DNA of 64,000 nucleotides from positions 16,115,994 to 16,179,993 of the forward strand of contig NC_064040.1 in assembly GCF_932526225.1 (NCBI RefSeq), written 5' to 3'. The notes under the pieces are model-generated. The model saw only the letters and a program-made list of their open reading frames with translations. It had not been told where the DNA came from and did not search any database. Position 1 is the stretch's first letter; each line of letters opens with the position of its first letter. Origin of the DNA: Nematostella vectensis (taxonomy: Eukaryota; Cnidaria; Anthozoa; Actiniaria; Edwardsiidae). The position numbers were made by a program, and so were the translations under genes. Shown in pieces: positions 50,870-62,719 of the stretch.

Positions 50870-52144
50870 TTGATGACAAGTAATTTAATCCCGATCCCTA
50901 TTGTCAATACCAACAAAGATAATATAAACAAAAAGATCAGACTGCGTCTGTCTCACCTTAATGTTAGGTCAGCAAATAATAAAGCTCCAATTATAAAAGA
51001 CTTTACGGTGGACAATGCCATAGATATATTGGCAATCACGGAGACGTGGTTTAAGAATGGTGATTACAATTCTGTCGAAATGTGTGCCCTTTGTCCTACA
51101 GGATACCGTTTTCTTCACAGCCCAAGGCTAAATGCAAGAGGTGGTGGTGTTGCACTGCTCTTTAAAGATCGTCTTGAAATCAACAGCCGGATTCGTGAAC
51201 AGTTCAACATGTTCGAGTTCATGGATGTGCTTCTTCGTGATTCTGTCCAGCTCAGGATTTTTGTTGTCTACAGACCACCTGAATCCACATACACATTGTT
51301 TTTTGATGAGTTCTCTCGATTACTGGAGCAGGTTCTCGCTGAGTCTAATGGTCAACTATTGTTCATTGGTGATTTCAATCTGCACATGGATGATGCTAAT
51401 GACAGATATGCTAAAAAGTTTTCCAACATATTAGATGCATTTGACCTAAAGCAGCACGTCAAAGGCATAACGCATAAAGATGGCCACACCCTAGACCTTG
51501 TAATAACTAGGTCTGATGATGACATCATCAAAGTGATTTCTGTCCGGAACCCGATGATTTCTGACCACCATGCCATACACTGTGAACTTGACCTTTGCAA
51601 ACCACAGTTTGCGAAGAAAGTCGTGAATTTCAGAAAGCTTCGATCGGTTGACATAGACCAACTTTCTGAAGACCTTCTCAACTCTGAACTTTTTCAAAAC
51701 CAACAAGTGAATATTAATAACCTGGTTATAAAGTATGACAACACCCTTAAGGCACTGTTAGACAAGCATGCCCCACTAAAGGCGAAACTTGTTACCATTC
51801 GCCCAAAAGCTGCCTGGTATACACCCGAGATCTCTGAGGAAAAGAGAAAGAGACGGCGGTTAGAGAGGAAATGGGTTTCCACTGGTCTTTCAACTGACCG
51901 TGCTAATTATGCTTACCAGTGTGGGGTAGTCAATAATCTTATTGATTCACTAAAGACCTCATACTACACATCGATCATACAGGAGCATTCTTTGGATCAA
52001 ATATTGTCCTTGTGCGAGGAATTTGTTGATCCAAGAACATTCCGCAAACACAACCAGCATAGGTTTGATTACAAAACAAAACGCTGGAGGAAAAAGTATG
52101 GTAGTTCGTCAGATGAAGAATGCGGCCTAGATTCTGAACCTTAA
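50870..52144 (+). CDS. CR1/L2-like LINE endonuclease ORF lacking reverse transcriptase
   Basis: 424 codons. The APE-type endonuclease spans about residues 25-240: LSHLNVRSANNK, AITETWF, GGGVALLFK, VVYRPPES, FIGDFNLHMD, HTLDLVITR and ISDHHAIHCEL are all present and uninterrupted. The usual linker follows (SLKTSYYTSII). Instead of a reverse transcriptase the ORF then ends in an unrelated tail (KTKRWRKKYGSSSDEECGL). It is either a truncated LINE whose frame happens to continue, or a captured endonuclease with a new C terminus. It lies 200 bp outside the CACTA right end. Confidence 0.75.
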   Translation: MMTSNLIPIPIVNTNKDNINKKIRLRLSHLNVRSANNKAPIIKDFTVDNAIDILAITETWFKNGDYNSVEMCALCPTGYRFLHSPRLNARGGGVALLFKDRLEINSRIREQFNMFEFMDVLLRDSVQLRIFVVYRPPESTYTLFFDEFSRLLEQVLAESNGQLLFIGDFNLHMDDANDRYAKKFSNILDAFDLKQHVKGITHKDGHTLDLVITRSDDDIIKVISVRNPMISDHHAIHCELDLCKPQFAKKVVNFRKLRSVDIDQLSEDLLNSELFQNQQVNINNLVIKYDNTLKALLDKHAPLKAKLVTIRPKAAWYTPEISEEKRKRRRLERKWVSTGLSTDRANYAYQCGVVNNLIDSLKTSYYTSIIQEHSLDQILSLCEEFVDPRTFRKHNQHRFDYKTKRWRKKYGSSSDEECGLDSEP

Positions 52145-52209
52145 CCCAGCCTTATGATGATAATTCTTATTATAATATCAGTGGTGTATTGTTCACATAA
52201 GCTCTATAT

Positions 52210-54101
52210 ATAAATAATTGTCTCTATGGAACTTTCTACTAAATGCAAAATTACTGTTCTTTTTAATTCTCGTAAAACTATTTCAATGCAAGAAAATGTT
52301 CACAGTTTTTAGAAGGGCACAAATGGTAGTAGCTCAAATCTGGATGTTAAAAGTTCCTTTATCAATCAATCCACTTTATTTCATCAGATGTATTAAAATA
52401 GCTATTAAAACTCAAAGACTTTGAGTTTTGGCCCCTTTTGGATATAAATTTAAATACAATAAATTTGCTCTTACAAATATAATGTTGATGAAATATTACA
52501 AATATCATTAACAAATCAAGATAATAATAAAAAAAAATCAATGCTGCTTTTGCTAAAAAGTAAGTTGATCTTGTTGATAGACTTTTTGAAGATTTGTAAA
52601 GTCTTGCTATTTTTGGTTTTATTGCTGAGACACAACAATAACAATGGTAAAAAGGGAAATGAATGAACTATTAGGGAAAGTCTCAGGGTAGTTCAACTCC
52701 TGTGGTGAAGGTCGTTGACCCCCCCCCCCCCCCCTCAACCCTTTTGTTCCTCCTTAAACTTGCTTTCTATTTCACTTTCATCGAATACCTTCTGGGGTCA
52801 GCGTAAGCCAACTTAGCTTTATTCTTATCCACTGTATTGTAATTGACACTGCTGTATTCTGAGAAGAATGCACAAGTACGCATGTTGATATTTGTAGTCA
52901 TATACATAAATGCTGAGAGTGGCCTTGAGCATTATAATTTCATGCTTACCCGCTAGTCTACTAATATAACAAGGTGCTTCCTAATAAATCTGGATTGCTG
53001 AACAGAATTATTTTCAAAATTAGTAGATATTTCAGGAAGGGAGGGGTTCAGGGGTTGGTAAAACTAGAAAACCCAGCTGATGTTGTATTATAATCATTTA
53101 TATATTCAACAAAATGATGTTTACTGTTTAATTAACTTTGAAAGAAACGCCATTCAATCATAAAGGTCAGTGATTGATTCACGAAAAGTGTTACTTTCAG
53201 GTTTACTCAAACCAGGCGTGTATGTGTTGTATTACAACTCTGTGCTGAAATTTAATACTAAATGACTGAAACACTTGTTTATTCAGTTAATTCTGAAGTC
53301 TGGATAATCCATTCTTAATTTTAACCTTTTTTAATGGGAGTTTATCTATGTATGGATATTTAACAACTTGCAAAAATTAAATATAACTGCTCCACGTTTT
53401 GGCTTGAAGGTCGCTTTCTTTTCTTCCATATCACCCCATCTCCTATGCAAAGATTCTAATGAGGTATTAAAATGTATTAAATGAGGTATTAACAAAAACG
53501 ATTATAACAAAAATACAATTAGTAAAGTTACATAAGTCAACGCAATAATAGTTCGCTTGCTTTCCGAAAAGCGTTAAAACTGGCTGCCCTTGCAGTTAGC
53601 TCCGGCAGACAGTTCCAATCCCTGATGATCTTCTTTGCTTTTGTAAATTGGACTATCTACGTACAGTATGGATAAAAGAACTTGCAAATGTTAGATGTCA
53701 TTCGGTTGGGGTTGTGGGAGTTGTGCCCCAATGGCGCCTCACATCTAATGCATATTTAATTCCAACTGCTGAATATGTGCAGACATGTCAGTGATTTCCT
53801 GGTCTTTCAGGGAAGGTGCTTGCCTTTGTCTTGATTTAGTTTTGTATTTGGACGCCATTCCGGCTGGATGAGTTCGGAGGATGAGCAAAACTATTTGGAG
53901 TAAAAAAAATGGATGCTTCTGCGTGGCAGTAGAATTGAACTGATTAGTCCAGTAGGAGACGACTTATGTATATGTTACTGTCATTATTCTCATCAGATAC
54001 CTAAGAGGTGATGCAATTGTAGCCTAAGTTAATAATTAGACATTTTAACTGAGACTGCAGATAATCTTTCATTCTACCACGGCCATCAACTAGCTTGGAA
54101 G
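52210..54101. repeat. Right copy of the 1.9-kb direct repeat
   Basis: Direct repeat of 34194-36083. Differences include a longer poly-C run (52718), an AGGGAGGGG insertion near 53040 and scattered substitutions. The right edge lies inside the DBF4-like sequence, which runs through it unbroken here. This copy is therefore more likely the original. Confidence 0.9.
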
Positions 54102-54673
54102 CATATTTTGAGTCACAATTTGCATTCTTCTGGTGAAGGACTGATTGCAAATGCTTATCAAGTCCATGGTAGTAGGTTTTACACAAACTACACCAATTAT
54201 TGTAACAATTCTTTTGTATACTTTTTTATGAAGTCTTGGTATTTTAGCTCTTTCTAAGCACCATTTGTCAAAAGGAGAAGAGCGTGATGGTGATGTGAAA
54301 TCCAAAAACGGAAATTTAGAAAATTCCTTATAATCGCGCTTATATAAAAAGAATTGATCTTCCACTTTAATAAATGGCTTTCAAAGCTTTTTTATAGTGA
54401 TGCTTGGTGCCCTCTACTAGATAGCCTTGTTTCCTGTTAGCTCCATGATACAGTTTCCTGTTGCACTATCCTGACTGAAATATCTTCAAAGTAGACTACT
54501 GGTAGCTCCCATTTGGAGGCAAATGCTTCAATAGATGACTCTTTAGTTAATCTATGGGGTCTACAAGATCTGAGTGAAGTGTTCAATAACCTAAGTGCCC
54601 TTCCATTTAAGTGGCGTGGCAACCACAATAACATTAACGGTTTTGTCAAGAAAATAAACTGTTGTTGCACCAT
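54001..54673 (-). pseudogene. DBF4-like sequence (CDC7 kinase regulator), frameshifted
   Basis: DBF4 activates the CDC7 kinase at replication origins. The minus strand shows, in order: a motif-N-like end (SKWELPVVYFEDISVRI, about 54437-54560); motif M (KPFIKVEDQFFLYKRDYKEF, then FPFLDF and SPFD, about 54270-54378); and the DBF-type zinc finger C-x2-C-x9-H-x5-H (WCSLCKTYYHGLDKHLQSVL plus H, about 54130-54195), followed by SKYASKLVDGRGRMKDYLQS. The three parts lie in different frames without obvious introns. Motif M and the finger differ by one base at a six-A run (54222-54227), and a stop precedes motif M. This suggests a retrocopy or decayed duplicate. Confidence 0.65.
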
Positions 54674-56079
54674 ATGATTTTATACATTCTAGTTTTATAC
54701 ATTCTATTTTAAGAACTCAAGCTGCTTATCTCGAAGAAGACCTTTTTACCATTCCAATACAGGGGGCTCAACACATCATCTATAAATTAAATTTGAGAAA
54801 CAAAAAAATCAACATTGATGCGAAGACTTTTTTTACAATTGTGAATGAAAATCATTTCATGGCCTTTCTCATTTCTTCACCAGTGTCACCATGGCTCATC
54901 TATCAACAATACATAAATCATAACTTTTTTTGTTCTTCCTGGAATTTCATGTCTCAAGAAATTATGTGTCATGTTTGCTTAAAAAAGGTTTTAAAAGTTT
55001 AACACAAACTGGTATTTTTTATAGATACAGTGCCCAAACAAAGAGATGATTTTTTTTAAATCTTCAAGCAGCCCACCACCAAACTTTCTTTTAATGCAAA
55101 CACTTAGATTTTTAATATTTTATAAGACACCAAAACTATTCACACTTGAAGACAAATGTCAAAAGTGAACTGAGATCATCATTTTATTTTGCTCAGAATC
55201 CACTTCAAAGAATATAAAGCTGAGTCTTCTAAGCATGTAAGAAAACAGAACAAAGACTTCCAAGCATGTGCAATCAAATACTAGTTCATATACACGGTAA
55301 CCGAAAATATTGAATTGGATAATAACTTTATTTAAAACTTGCACTCTTGCTGAATATTTGTCACAACTATTCTCTTTCCTGGCAAAAAGTCTACAGTATG
55401 TTTGCAATAAGGATTTCGTTAAAGAAATGATCCATAGTATTTTTTTCAAGTGTGAATTTCGTTTAGATTGTACAAATCAAGATAAGTGATATTAATGCAT
55501 TCTAAAATTTTTCTGACATCCTTTATATTTTTAGTGTACAATATAATTATCAATATGCAAAGAAAAAAAATATTCTAACCTTTTCTCCTGGTTCCAGCAT
55601 CTGGTGCCCCCCCCCCCCCAAGGGGTACAAGTTGTATGGATATCTTAATAAACCACAAACAAATTATAGTGGAAATGCAGTCATTGTACTGTTATTGTTT
55701 TGAACGATTACATATGTTGATGTTGATTTAGCATTTTTCCTTATGTAAGCGCGGGAGCCCTGTGTCCGAACTGCGCGGGACTAGGGATATGGTTGCTTTG
55801 TAATTTGTACAGTTCGGTTTTGTCCGCCACGAACTGTCACGAGTTTGTCGTTTTCTTCGTTTGGAATTAAAATATACAGCCCCTTAACAATTCGTCGCCG
55901 TCCAGAACAGTTATAGGTCATGAGACTAAGGCAAAAAAGATGGCTCATTGTCTTGTTGCAAAATATGGAAGCATTAGCATAACTCCAAACTGAACACATA
56001 CAATCCTGGTAAAAACAAACAAACAGAAGAAACAAAAAAATGTCCACAATAAAGAGTAGCAATAAGCCCTTCTTTTAGG
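54674..56079. other. AT-rich interval without a recognised gene
   Basis: No exon with supporting motifs found. Contains a poly-C run at about 55607-55619. A 93-codon minus ORF (55781-56062) with basic residues near its end may be 3' sequence of the mini-exon gene upstream of it, but this is unsupported. Confidence 0.4.
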
Positions 56080-57183
56080 TTACGATTTTGTTGTACTTAA
56101 AAATACTACATCAATCACTAGGGTTTTGTAACCTTTAGATAAACTTTTATCCAAAGGCAGAACATGCTCTTCAGCATCTGAAACTACATCTACAAATAAA
56201 AAAGAAAACAAAAACTGTTAAGTTAAAACTTTTCAATGGTGCACTTAACAACCACTTTCTACAATTAGACACAGTCAATTAAAATTAAGCTTTCTTTTAA
56301 CAATTATTTTTTCATTGTTGAGTATAGTTAAAGATCTCACCATTAAAGCTTGATAGAGTACTGCTGACGGTATCATTAGCAACAATGATGCTGTCTTGGT
56401 TGTCACAGGAGGTTTTGTTGCTGTCTGTTCAGAAGGAAGAATAGCATTACAATTACATAAAATGTTTCTTACCTTCGAAGACATCAGTGCTTTCCTGTCC
56501 AATTGAGATTATAGACGATTCTTAAAGCAAAAAAAAACATTTTACTGTTAGTAAGCTAATTAACTAATTAATTTTTAAGTAAGTTAATATTAAGTAAGTA
56601 TATATGCTAAAGAAGTTACTTAAGTGTTCTGCAAAATATTCTTACCATCGAATATATCGATGCTTTCCTTAAAAAAATATCACTTAAGCATTTATTTTCA
56701 TTGATGTAGTATTTAATCTATACATTTATTCCTTACCATCGAAGTTCTCAATGCTCTCCTCTAGTGTCTCGACAGAGGGTTCTTCAAAGAAAGGGAAAAA
56801 ATGTCACTTGTCTCGTGAAGAACTAGAACTATGTACTTAATTGAAACCAGTGCCAGTCCTTTACGTCAAGCGAGTCTACAGCACAGGTAGCCCGAGTTAT
56901 TCAAATAATTGTTGTTGTGTTTTATTACATTCGGTGGGAATAAAAAAGGAAGGATGGATACATTAAACATACAAAATGAGAATATAATTATTTTAATTTC
57001 GCTAGATTTGACTTGATAGATGATGTACCAGCATCATTTTTCTTCCCCCCTTTGGCCCAGCAATGAATTAATAACTTACTTGTACAGTAAGTAATATTTG
57101 GCAAGCCTCTTTAATGTAGTTTAACTTACCAATTAAGCTATCGAAAACTTCAATACTTTCTTCTTCGTCACTAGAAACAGTAC
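56080..57183 (-). CDS. Mini-exon gene encoding an acidic repeat protein (3' part)
   Basis: Small minus-strand exons flanked by good splice sites and all phase 1: 57130-57183 (TVSSDEEESIEVFDSLI), 56737-56781 (EPSVETLEESIENFD), 56473-56520 (SSIISIGQESTDVFE), 56341-56424 (DSNKTSCDNQDSII, ANDTVSSTLSSFN), and a last exon 56080-56189 ending LVIDVVFLSTTKS-stop. A further 22-bp exon-like stretch at 56646-56667 (ESIDIFD) breaks the phase and is probably skipped or decayed. Several exons share E-S-(I/T)-(E/D)-x-F-(D/E) just before the donor, so they look like duplicated exons. No known domain; the 5' end is not found. The product would be acidic and disordered. Confidence 0.55.
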
Positions 57184-57333
57184 CTGTCAACCAAAAATTT
57201 TAAGAAATGTTGGAAGTTCTAATATGTATGTAGCACCGCGCTCACTGAGTGATCGCTCCATGCAATCAAATACAAAGGCGAATTGACCTTACTGCTTGTA
57301 ATCGGACTGTACTAGTCATTAGAGATAGTCATA

Positions 57334-57400
57334 CAGGCCCGTAGCCAGGGGGGGTTCGGACGAACCCCCCTTGGCTAATCTCAATTTTTCTCATTGTCAA
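57334..57400 (+). mobile_element. Terminus of a DNA transposon (palindromic tip)
   Basis: The sequence CAGGCCCGTAGCCAGGGGGG followed by a mirror-complementary GTTCG-GAC-GAACCCCCC is the style of hAT/Chapaev-like element ends common in marine invertebrates. The matching other end was not located. An 85-codon plus ORF follows (57449-57706, LKALNRVQRAVMVALRFDEW), without a recognisable domain. Confidence 0.4.
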
Positions 57401-57734
57401 CTGATAATTTTGTGGGTTTATGCTAAAATTTCATTTTTTTTTTGGTAGTTGAAGGAGAAGGTAATTTCGTTGAAAGAGGTTAAGGAAGAGGAACTGAAGG
57501 CTCTCAACAGGGTCCAGAGAGCAGTGATGGTTGCACTGAGATTTGATGAGTGGAAGGAGGTCCTCAGTAGATATGGGTCCCACGTATTACCCACACTGCA
57601 TAGCCTAAATCGTAAAATTTATCTGAAAGTAATGCAAATGTTAAAGGCACATAAAAATACTATGGTTTTCCTAGTACCAATCTACATAGATCATTTAAAA
57701 CCATAAACATATTATTTCCTTAATCATTTGACAC

Positions 57735-58660
57735 CTATTTAATGATTTGCCTCAGAAGATTAGAAAATTGTATCGTAAATGGAGGTTCGTTATATCAAGA
57801 TATTGTCTAATATATGTAATATTTTCACTGTATATTGTCTAATATATGTAATATTTTCACTGTATGTTTGGCGGGGAAAAAAGGACAAATATCGTTATAT
57901 CGAGGATATCGCTAAATCGAGTATGATAAAGTCTAGGTTCCACTCGGCAGGGTCTATTATAGAGTCATTCATTATAGAGTAATTCACCTTCCAATGAGAT
58001 CTCCCCCAGGCTCTAACCCTTCAGATGACTGATCCGGCCCTCGTCCACAGCAATAAGTAGCTTGCTAACCTTGGCTAGCTCGGCAGTTGACTCATGGAGT
58101 CGATAAAATTCATGGTGCACGTGGACGTCGTGTCCAAGATGCCGAGCTAGCCAATCTATATCCGTTTGCGTCAGGGCGCCAAACTGTGAAACTGTTGCTA
58201 TGTACTTCCGGAGGTTTGTCCCCGTTATCTTTTTTGGCGCCTCCAGGCCATCCACTTCCTTAAGAACCTCCTTCAGACAATTCCACCCCTTGAGGTAGCT
58301 CATTGACTCCATTGAAGCAGCAAACACATACTTGTTATTCTTGGCCACTTGAATGGGGCGTTTAGCAATCAAAACCTCAATTGCCTCTATCATGAGTTTT
58401 ATCAGTGTCACCGGGCACCTTCCTGTCGTGTTTTCCAACCTTTTTCAACTAGATCTAGTCATATAAAAAACGTTTTCAAAATTGAATATGCTCTTTATCG
58501 TCAACAGGTTTCAAATTGTAAGTTTCGCGTTGCCATCATAGTCGTCAAAATGTGGTGGACCCACGAGCCGCTGGACGTAAGCCATTGTCAACAAGAGTAC
58601 AGACAACAACGAACCTCGATTTGTTAAAAAAGCAGATTTCAGATATTGTATATTAATCAA
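57735..58660. repeat. Direct repeat carrying the recombinase C-terminal part (copy 1)
   Basis: Matches about 58842-59715 in the same orientation (ATTTGCCTC..AGATTAGAAA at the start, CTCGATTTGTTAAAAAAGC near the end). Copy 2 has an internal deletion of about 40 bp within the coding part. Confidence 0.9.
58013..58438 (-). pseudogene. Tyrosine-recombinase-like C-terminal domain (copy 1)
   Basis: A 141-codon open stretch with KYVFAAS, then GTNLRKYIATVSQFGALTQT, then LARHLGHDVHVHHEFYRL. The Arg-Lys, H-L-G-H and final Tyr arrangement resembles the R-H-x-x-R/H...Y signature of tyrosine recombinases in Crypton-related, multi-copy animal genes. It ends ELAKVSKLLIAVDEGRISHL, also typical. No complete gene is attached: upstream parts lie beyond 59899. 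Confidence 0.6.
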
Positions 58661-59116
58661 GCAAATGCTTGCCGTTTCTCTATTTATCTTTAATGTATGT
58701 GTGACCGTTGATTGTTTTGAGGGTTAAAAGCGTTTTGTATAATTTGCTCTTTGAACAAGGAGATCTGTGAAAAAGCTTTTTAGGGGAGGTAAAACTGTAA
58801 TCCTCGCCAAGCAAAAAGGATACTACAGTGGAACCTGTATTTCATGATTTGCCTCGTAAGATTAGAAAATTGTATCGTAAATGAAGGTTTCGTTATATCA
58901 ATATATTGTCTAATACATGTAATATTTTAACTGTATATTGTCTAATATATGTAATATTTTCACAGTATGTTTGGCGGGGAAAAAAAGGACAAATATCGTT
59001 ATATCGAGGATATCGCTAAATCGAGTATGATGAAATCTAGGTTCTACTCGGCAGGGTCTATTATAGATTCATTCATTATAGAGTAATTCACCTTCAAATG
59101 AGATCTCCCCCAGGCT

Positions 59117-59504
59117 CTAACCCTTCAGATGACTGATCCGGCCCTCGTCCACAGCAATAAGTAGCTTGCTAACCTTGGCTAGCTCGGCAGTTGACTCATG
59201 GAGTCGATAAAATTCATGGTGCATGTGGACGTCGTGTCCAAGATGCTGAGCTTGCCAATCTATATCCGTTTGCGTCAGGGCGCCAAACTGTGAAACTGTT
59301 GCTATGTACTTCCGGAGGTTTGTCCCCGTTATCTTTTTTGGCGCCTCCAGGCCATCCACTTCCTTCCATTGACTCCATTGAAGCGGCAAACACATACTTG
59401 TTATTCTTGGCCACTTGAATGGGGCGTTTAGCAATCAAAACCTCAATTGCCTCTATCATGAGTTTGGTCAGTGTCACCGGGCACCTTCCTGTCGTGTTTT
59501 CCAA
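59117..59504 (-). pseudogene. Tyrosine-recombinase-like C-terminal domain (copy 2, internal deletion)
   Basis: Duplicate of 58013-58438. A deletion near 59365 removes the SYLKGWNCLKEVLK segment and shifts the frame, so it cannot be read through. The GTNLRKYIATVSQ and LGHDVHMHHEFYRL parts are preserved. Confidence 0.6.
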
Positions 59505-59898
59505 CCTTTTTCAACTAGATCTAGTCATATAAAAAACGTTTTCAAAATTGAATATGCTCTTTATCGTCAACAGGTTTCAAATTGTAAGTTTCGCGTTGCC
59601 ATCATGGTCGTCAAAATGTTGTGGACCCACGAGCCGCTGGACGTAAGCCATTGTCAACAAGAGTACAGACAACAACGAACCTCGATTTGTTAAAAAAGCA
59701 GATTTCAGATGACTTGATTTAACCAATTTAAAATTGGTTTCACTTCATTCATGTGAAAATCCCTCTGTGCTTCCTTAAAACTTTTCTTACCTCGTACAGA
59801 GTTGGGCCCCGACAGGAGTCAAACCTTCTTTCAATGCATTGCTGCATTGCTCCCATTTCGGTCTCTTAAGGAACTGTTTCACTTCCAGTTGGGAGGTC

Positions 59899-60789
59899 TC
59901 AAGATCGCCTCATGTTGAAGGTGATAATCTTTACTAATGTTACCTTCACCAACTTTCGCCACTCTGTCACCTGATCGGTGAGGTGAGATATCTTATTATC
60001 CAAATGTCTGCTTAGCTTGACGAGGTCTTCTGCGAGCAGGTGCACATATTCCTTGTTGTGTCGTTTCTTTGAGAGAGTCGCCTTTGCCTTGCTCAAGATT
60101 ATCTCCGACCATTCGTTGTCGATTAGGCGAGCGAAGTCCGTCCCCCTGTTCGCCAGTGCATGATCAACGACTTAAGCCCCCATCCCATGACAATCATGGA
60201 GCACTTCTTCAAATCGTGTTGTAGTTTGATGGCCAGTGAGAGCCAACCTTTTGCTTCCAAGCCACACATCTCTTTTTCCGTACCGACGACGTCATTGAAA
60301 TGTTTTGGGTTGATGAGTTCTTTTATAGATATATTTGGCTTTTTCTGTCTGACCTCCAAGAGTAGTCTTGAAAGCTGCATCATTTTTTGGTTAACATTTT
60401 TCTTTTTGTCTACTCCACCTTTCTCTGTGAGTCGTTCGCCAAAGCCACGTATCAGCTCGTCCGTTCTGGCTATGAAACCAACTTCATCATTCCGCATGGA
60501 ATCGAACGAGCCTTCTTTGGTTTTGCAAGATAGCAACATTCTTGATTGCATCTTCATGGATTTTTTTTTCATGTTGTCGCTCTTATAAGGGATACAACTC
60601 CTTTGATTTGTAAAATCCATTACATGAGGAGCAAGGGCTATAAAACTTTGCACCCCCGGTTCCCTGGCGTCGGACTACAATAATCTCGCCGACTCCCGTC
60701 TCCAGGACTTTTTGTTTATGGTGAAAGTCACCCTCAAGTCGAAGCTTTTCGAATGCCTTTTGTGGATCTTTTGATGTCAATGCCGCCAT
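59899..60789 (-). pseudogene. N-terminal and middle part of the recombinase-like gene
   Basis: Minus strand from 60789: MAALTSKDPQKAFEKLRLEG and a C-x2-C motif (SPCSSCNGFYKSKEL), then in a shifted frame RNDEVGFIARTDELIRGFGE, QKMMQLSRLLLEVRQ, GWLSLAIKLQHDLKKCSMIV, and in a further frame KKRHNKEYVHLLAEDLVKLS. This order is that of the same multi-copy family as the C-terminal pieces. Frameshifts near 60590 and 60150 and stops show it is broken. Confidence 0.6.
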
Positions 60790-62600
60790 GAGTTTTGTTC
60801 CGAACCATGTGCTCTTTTTATATGCCTCGCCATCTTACATATGACTTCCCACAGAAAAGACATGCGTGGCATTTTTTCTTAGAGATGGTGATACCTATAA
60901 ACAGAATCAAAGTATCATAGATGTTCTTTAAAATCGCCAACGATAATTTTCGTCAGTCGATACCTCAGTATACAGTATTCTGTAAAGTGTCGAAAGTGCA
61001 GCAATGAATTGGCATAACATACTAAAGGTTCCTTCCATTCCACCCAACCCCAAAATTCAATGTTGTGATGGGAGATTATTAGCCATCCAAACCAAAACTC
61101 TGGCTACTTTGGACGGTCGAAATTGACTCAAACATTGAAAATAAAATAATAGTGAGTTTAATTCAACCTTTCGCAGTATAGACTGGATTACAGGTGAGTC
61201 AGAGATACAAGTAAGCAATACAATAAAGTACAATTAATCAAATGTAATTAGCATATTTAACAGTAACGAACTCGTTGAAACGACTCGTATTAGTAGGCCT
61301 CTGATACGATTTAGATTTAGACCTGAGATTATAACCTGGATCATGCGTAATGCGACGCCCTTTAATGATAGGAAAAAGAGGATTCTCTGGTTTGATTCTG
61401 GAAACGAATCGCTGGCATTCGATATTTCTTCGCTCGTGCAACGTTGGAAGGTTTGCAAGCGTGAGTGAGCCCTCATAACTACTACCTGGGAAAGCGATCT
61501 TGAGCGCACGCCTCTGAACATTCTCTAGGGCGTCAGACGATAATTTGGAAGGTTCGCAAAGGCTTCAGACGCATATTCAATGAAAATATATCGTAATTTG
61601 TGACATAGAAACGCGTTCGAAAGCCAATCACAACTTCGGGGTCCAAAAATTAGCAAAAACCAACCTTTTATGGCTAGTGGGATGTTCGATTCCTGAGCTG
61701 GCTCGACCCTGTTCGAGATCGTCTCGATCTTGTTCCGCCTCGTCCTCATCTGGTTCCGTCTCGTCCTAATCTGGTTCCGTCTCGCAATCTTTGATATTCA
61801 TTTTCGAATTCGTTTCGAATTCGTATATATATACGAATATATATATATATATATATATAGAACTGTTCGAAAAGTACGAGCAAGGAGTAAAATTTAAAAA
61901 TTATCTATAACAAGGAAATATTTTTTAATGCTCCAATAGAAAAACTGCATTACGGTTCCTCGCCATATATTTTGCTCTTCCTTATTGTAACATTTGTAAT
62001 TTTGGACATCTTGAAATCCGGCCTGGCCTGATTGTACTTACAACACTTCCAGGACACTAGCGGTATGCCTACTTAATTTTGACCTTATATGGTACATTGA
62101 CGACGGAATGCCTGAACGATTCCCAGCAATCGTTACACTTATGTCGCCGTTGATTTGCATTATAAAGAAAACTCTTTAAAGGCAAATCGGCTTCCTGTCG
62201 AAGCAAATGTAGTTAACAAGATTAAAACTCTCGAAAATATCCCGTTGTTTGCTGGAGAAATTATCGCCACGTTACCTTCTTGATACTTGCTAATGAAAGT
62301 GTCAATTTCTGTTTGGCACCGAAACCTAGAACAAAAAACGTAAGTTTGTAATAAAATATCTACAAAATGTATATCTTACCATCCTTTTTATCTGCCAACA
62401 AAGCATAGGCAAAAGAATTTCCTTCTTGTAGTAATTATGAAAATGCCGAGAAAAGAAAAAAATATATTTGTTTTGTCAATTTATTAAATGTCAACGCAAA
62501 AAATGTAATTAGAGGAATGGCGTTTTGACCAAATTACAAAAACAAAAACAGCGTCATTTTTGGGACGCTTCATCATTTGTTATTTTTTAGCTTAAATCCT
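60790..62600. other. Interval without a recognised gene
   Basis: Contains a short degenerate repeat of GTTCCGTCTCGTCCTAATCTG (about 61730-61785) and, at about 61803-61859, a palindromic TTCGTATATATATACGAA followed by (AT)n. No coding exon supported. Confidence 0.5.
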
Positions 62601-62719
62601 ATCACACAAGAGCCGAGCCCTCCAAGTTGAAAAGGTCGTTTTTAATTTTCTTTAACAATCCGCCCGGGCTGCCACAAGTCTCCCACTCGAACCCAGGGCC
62701 CCGGGGTACTATAAAAACA

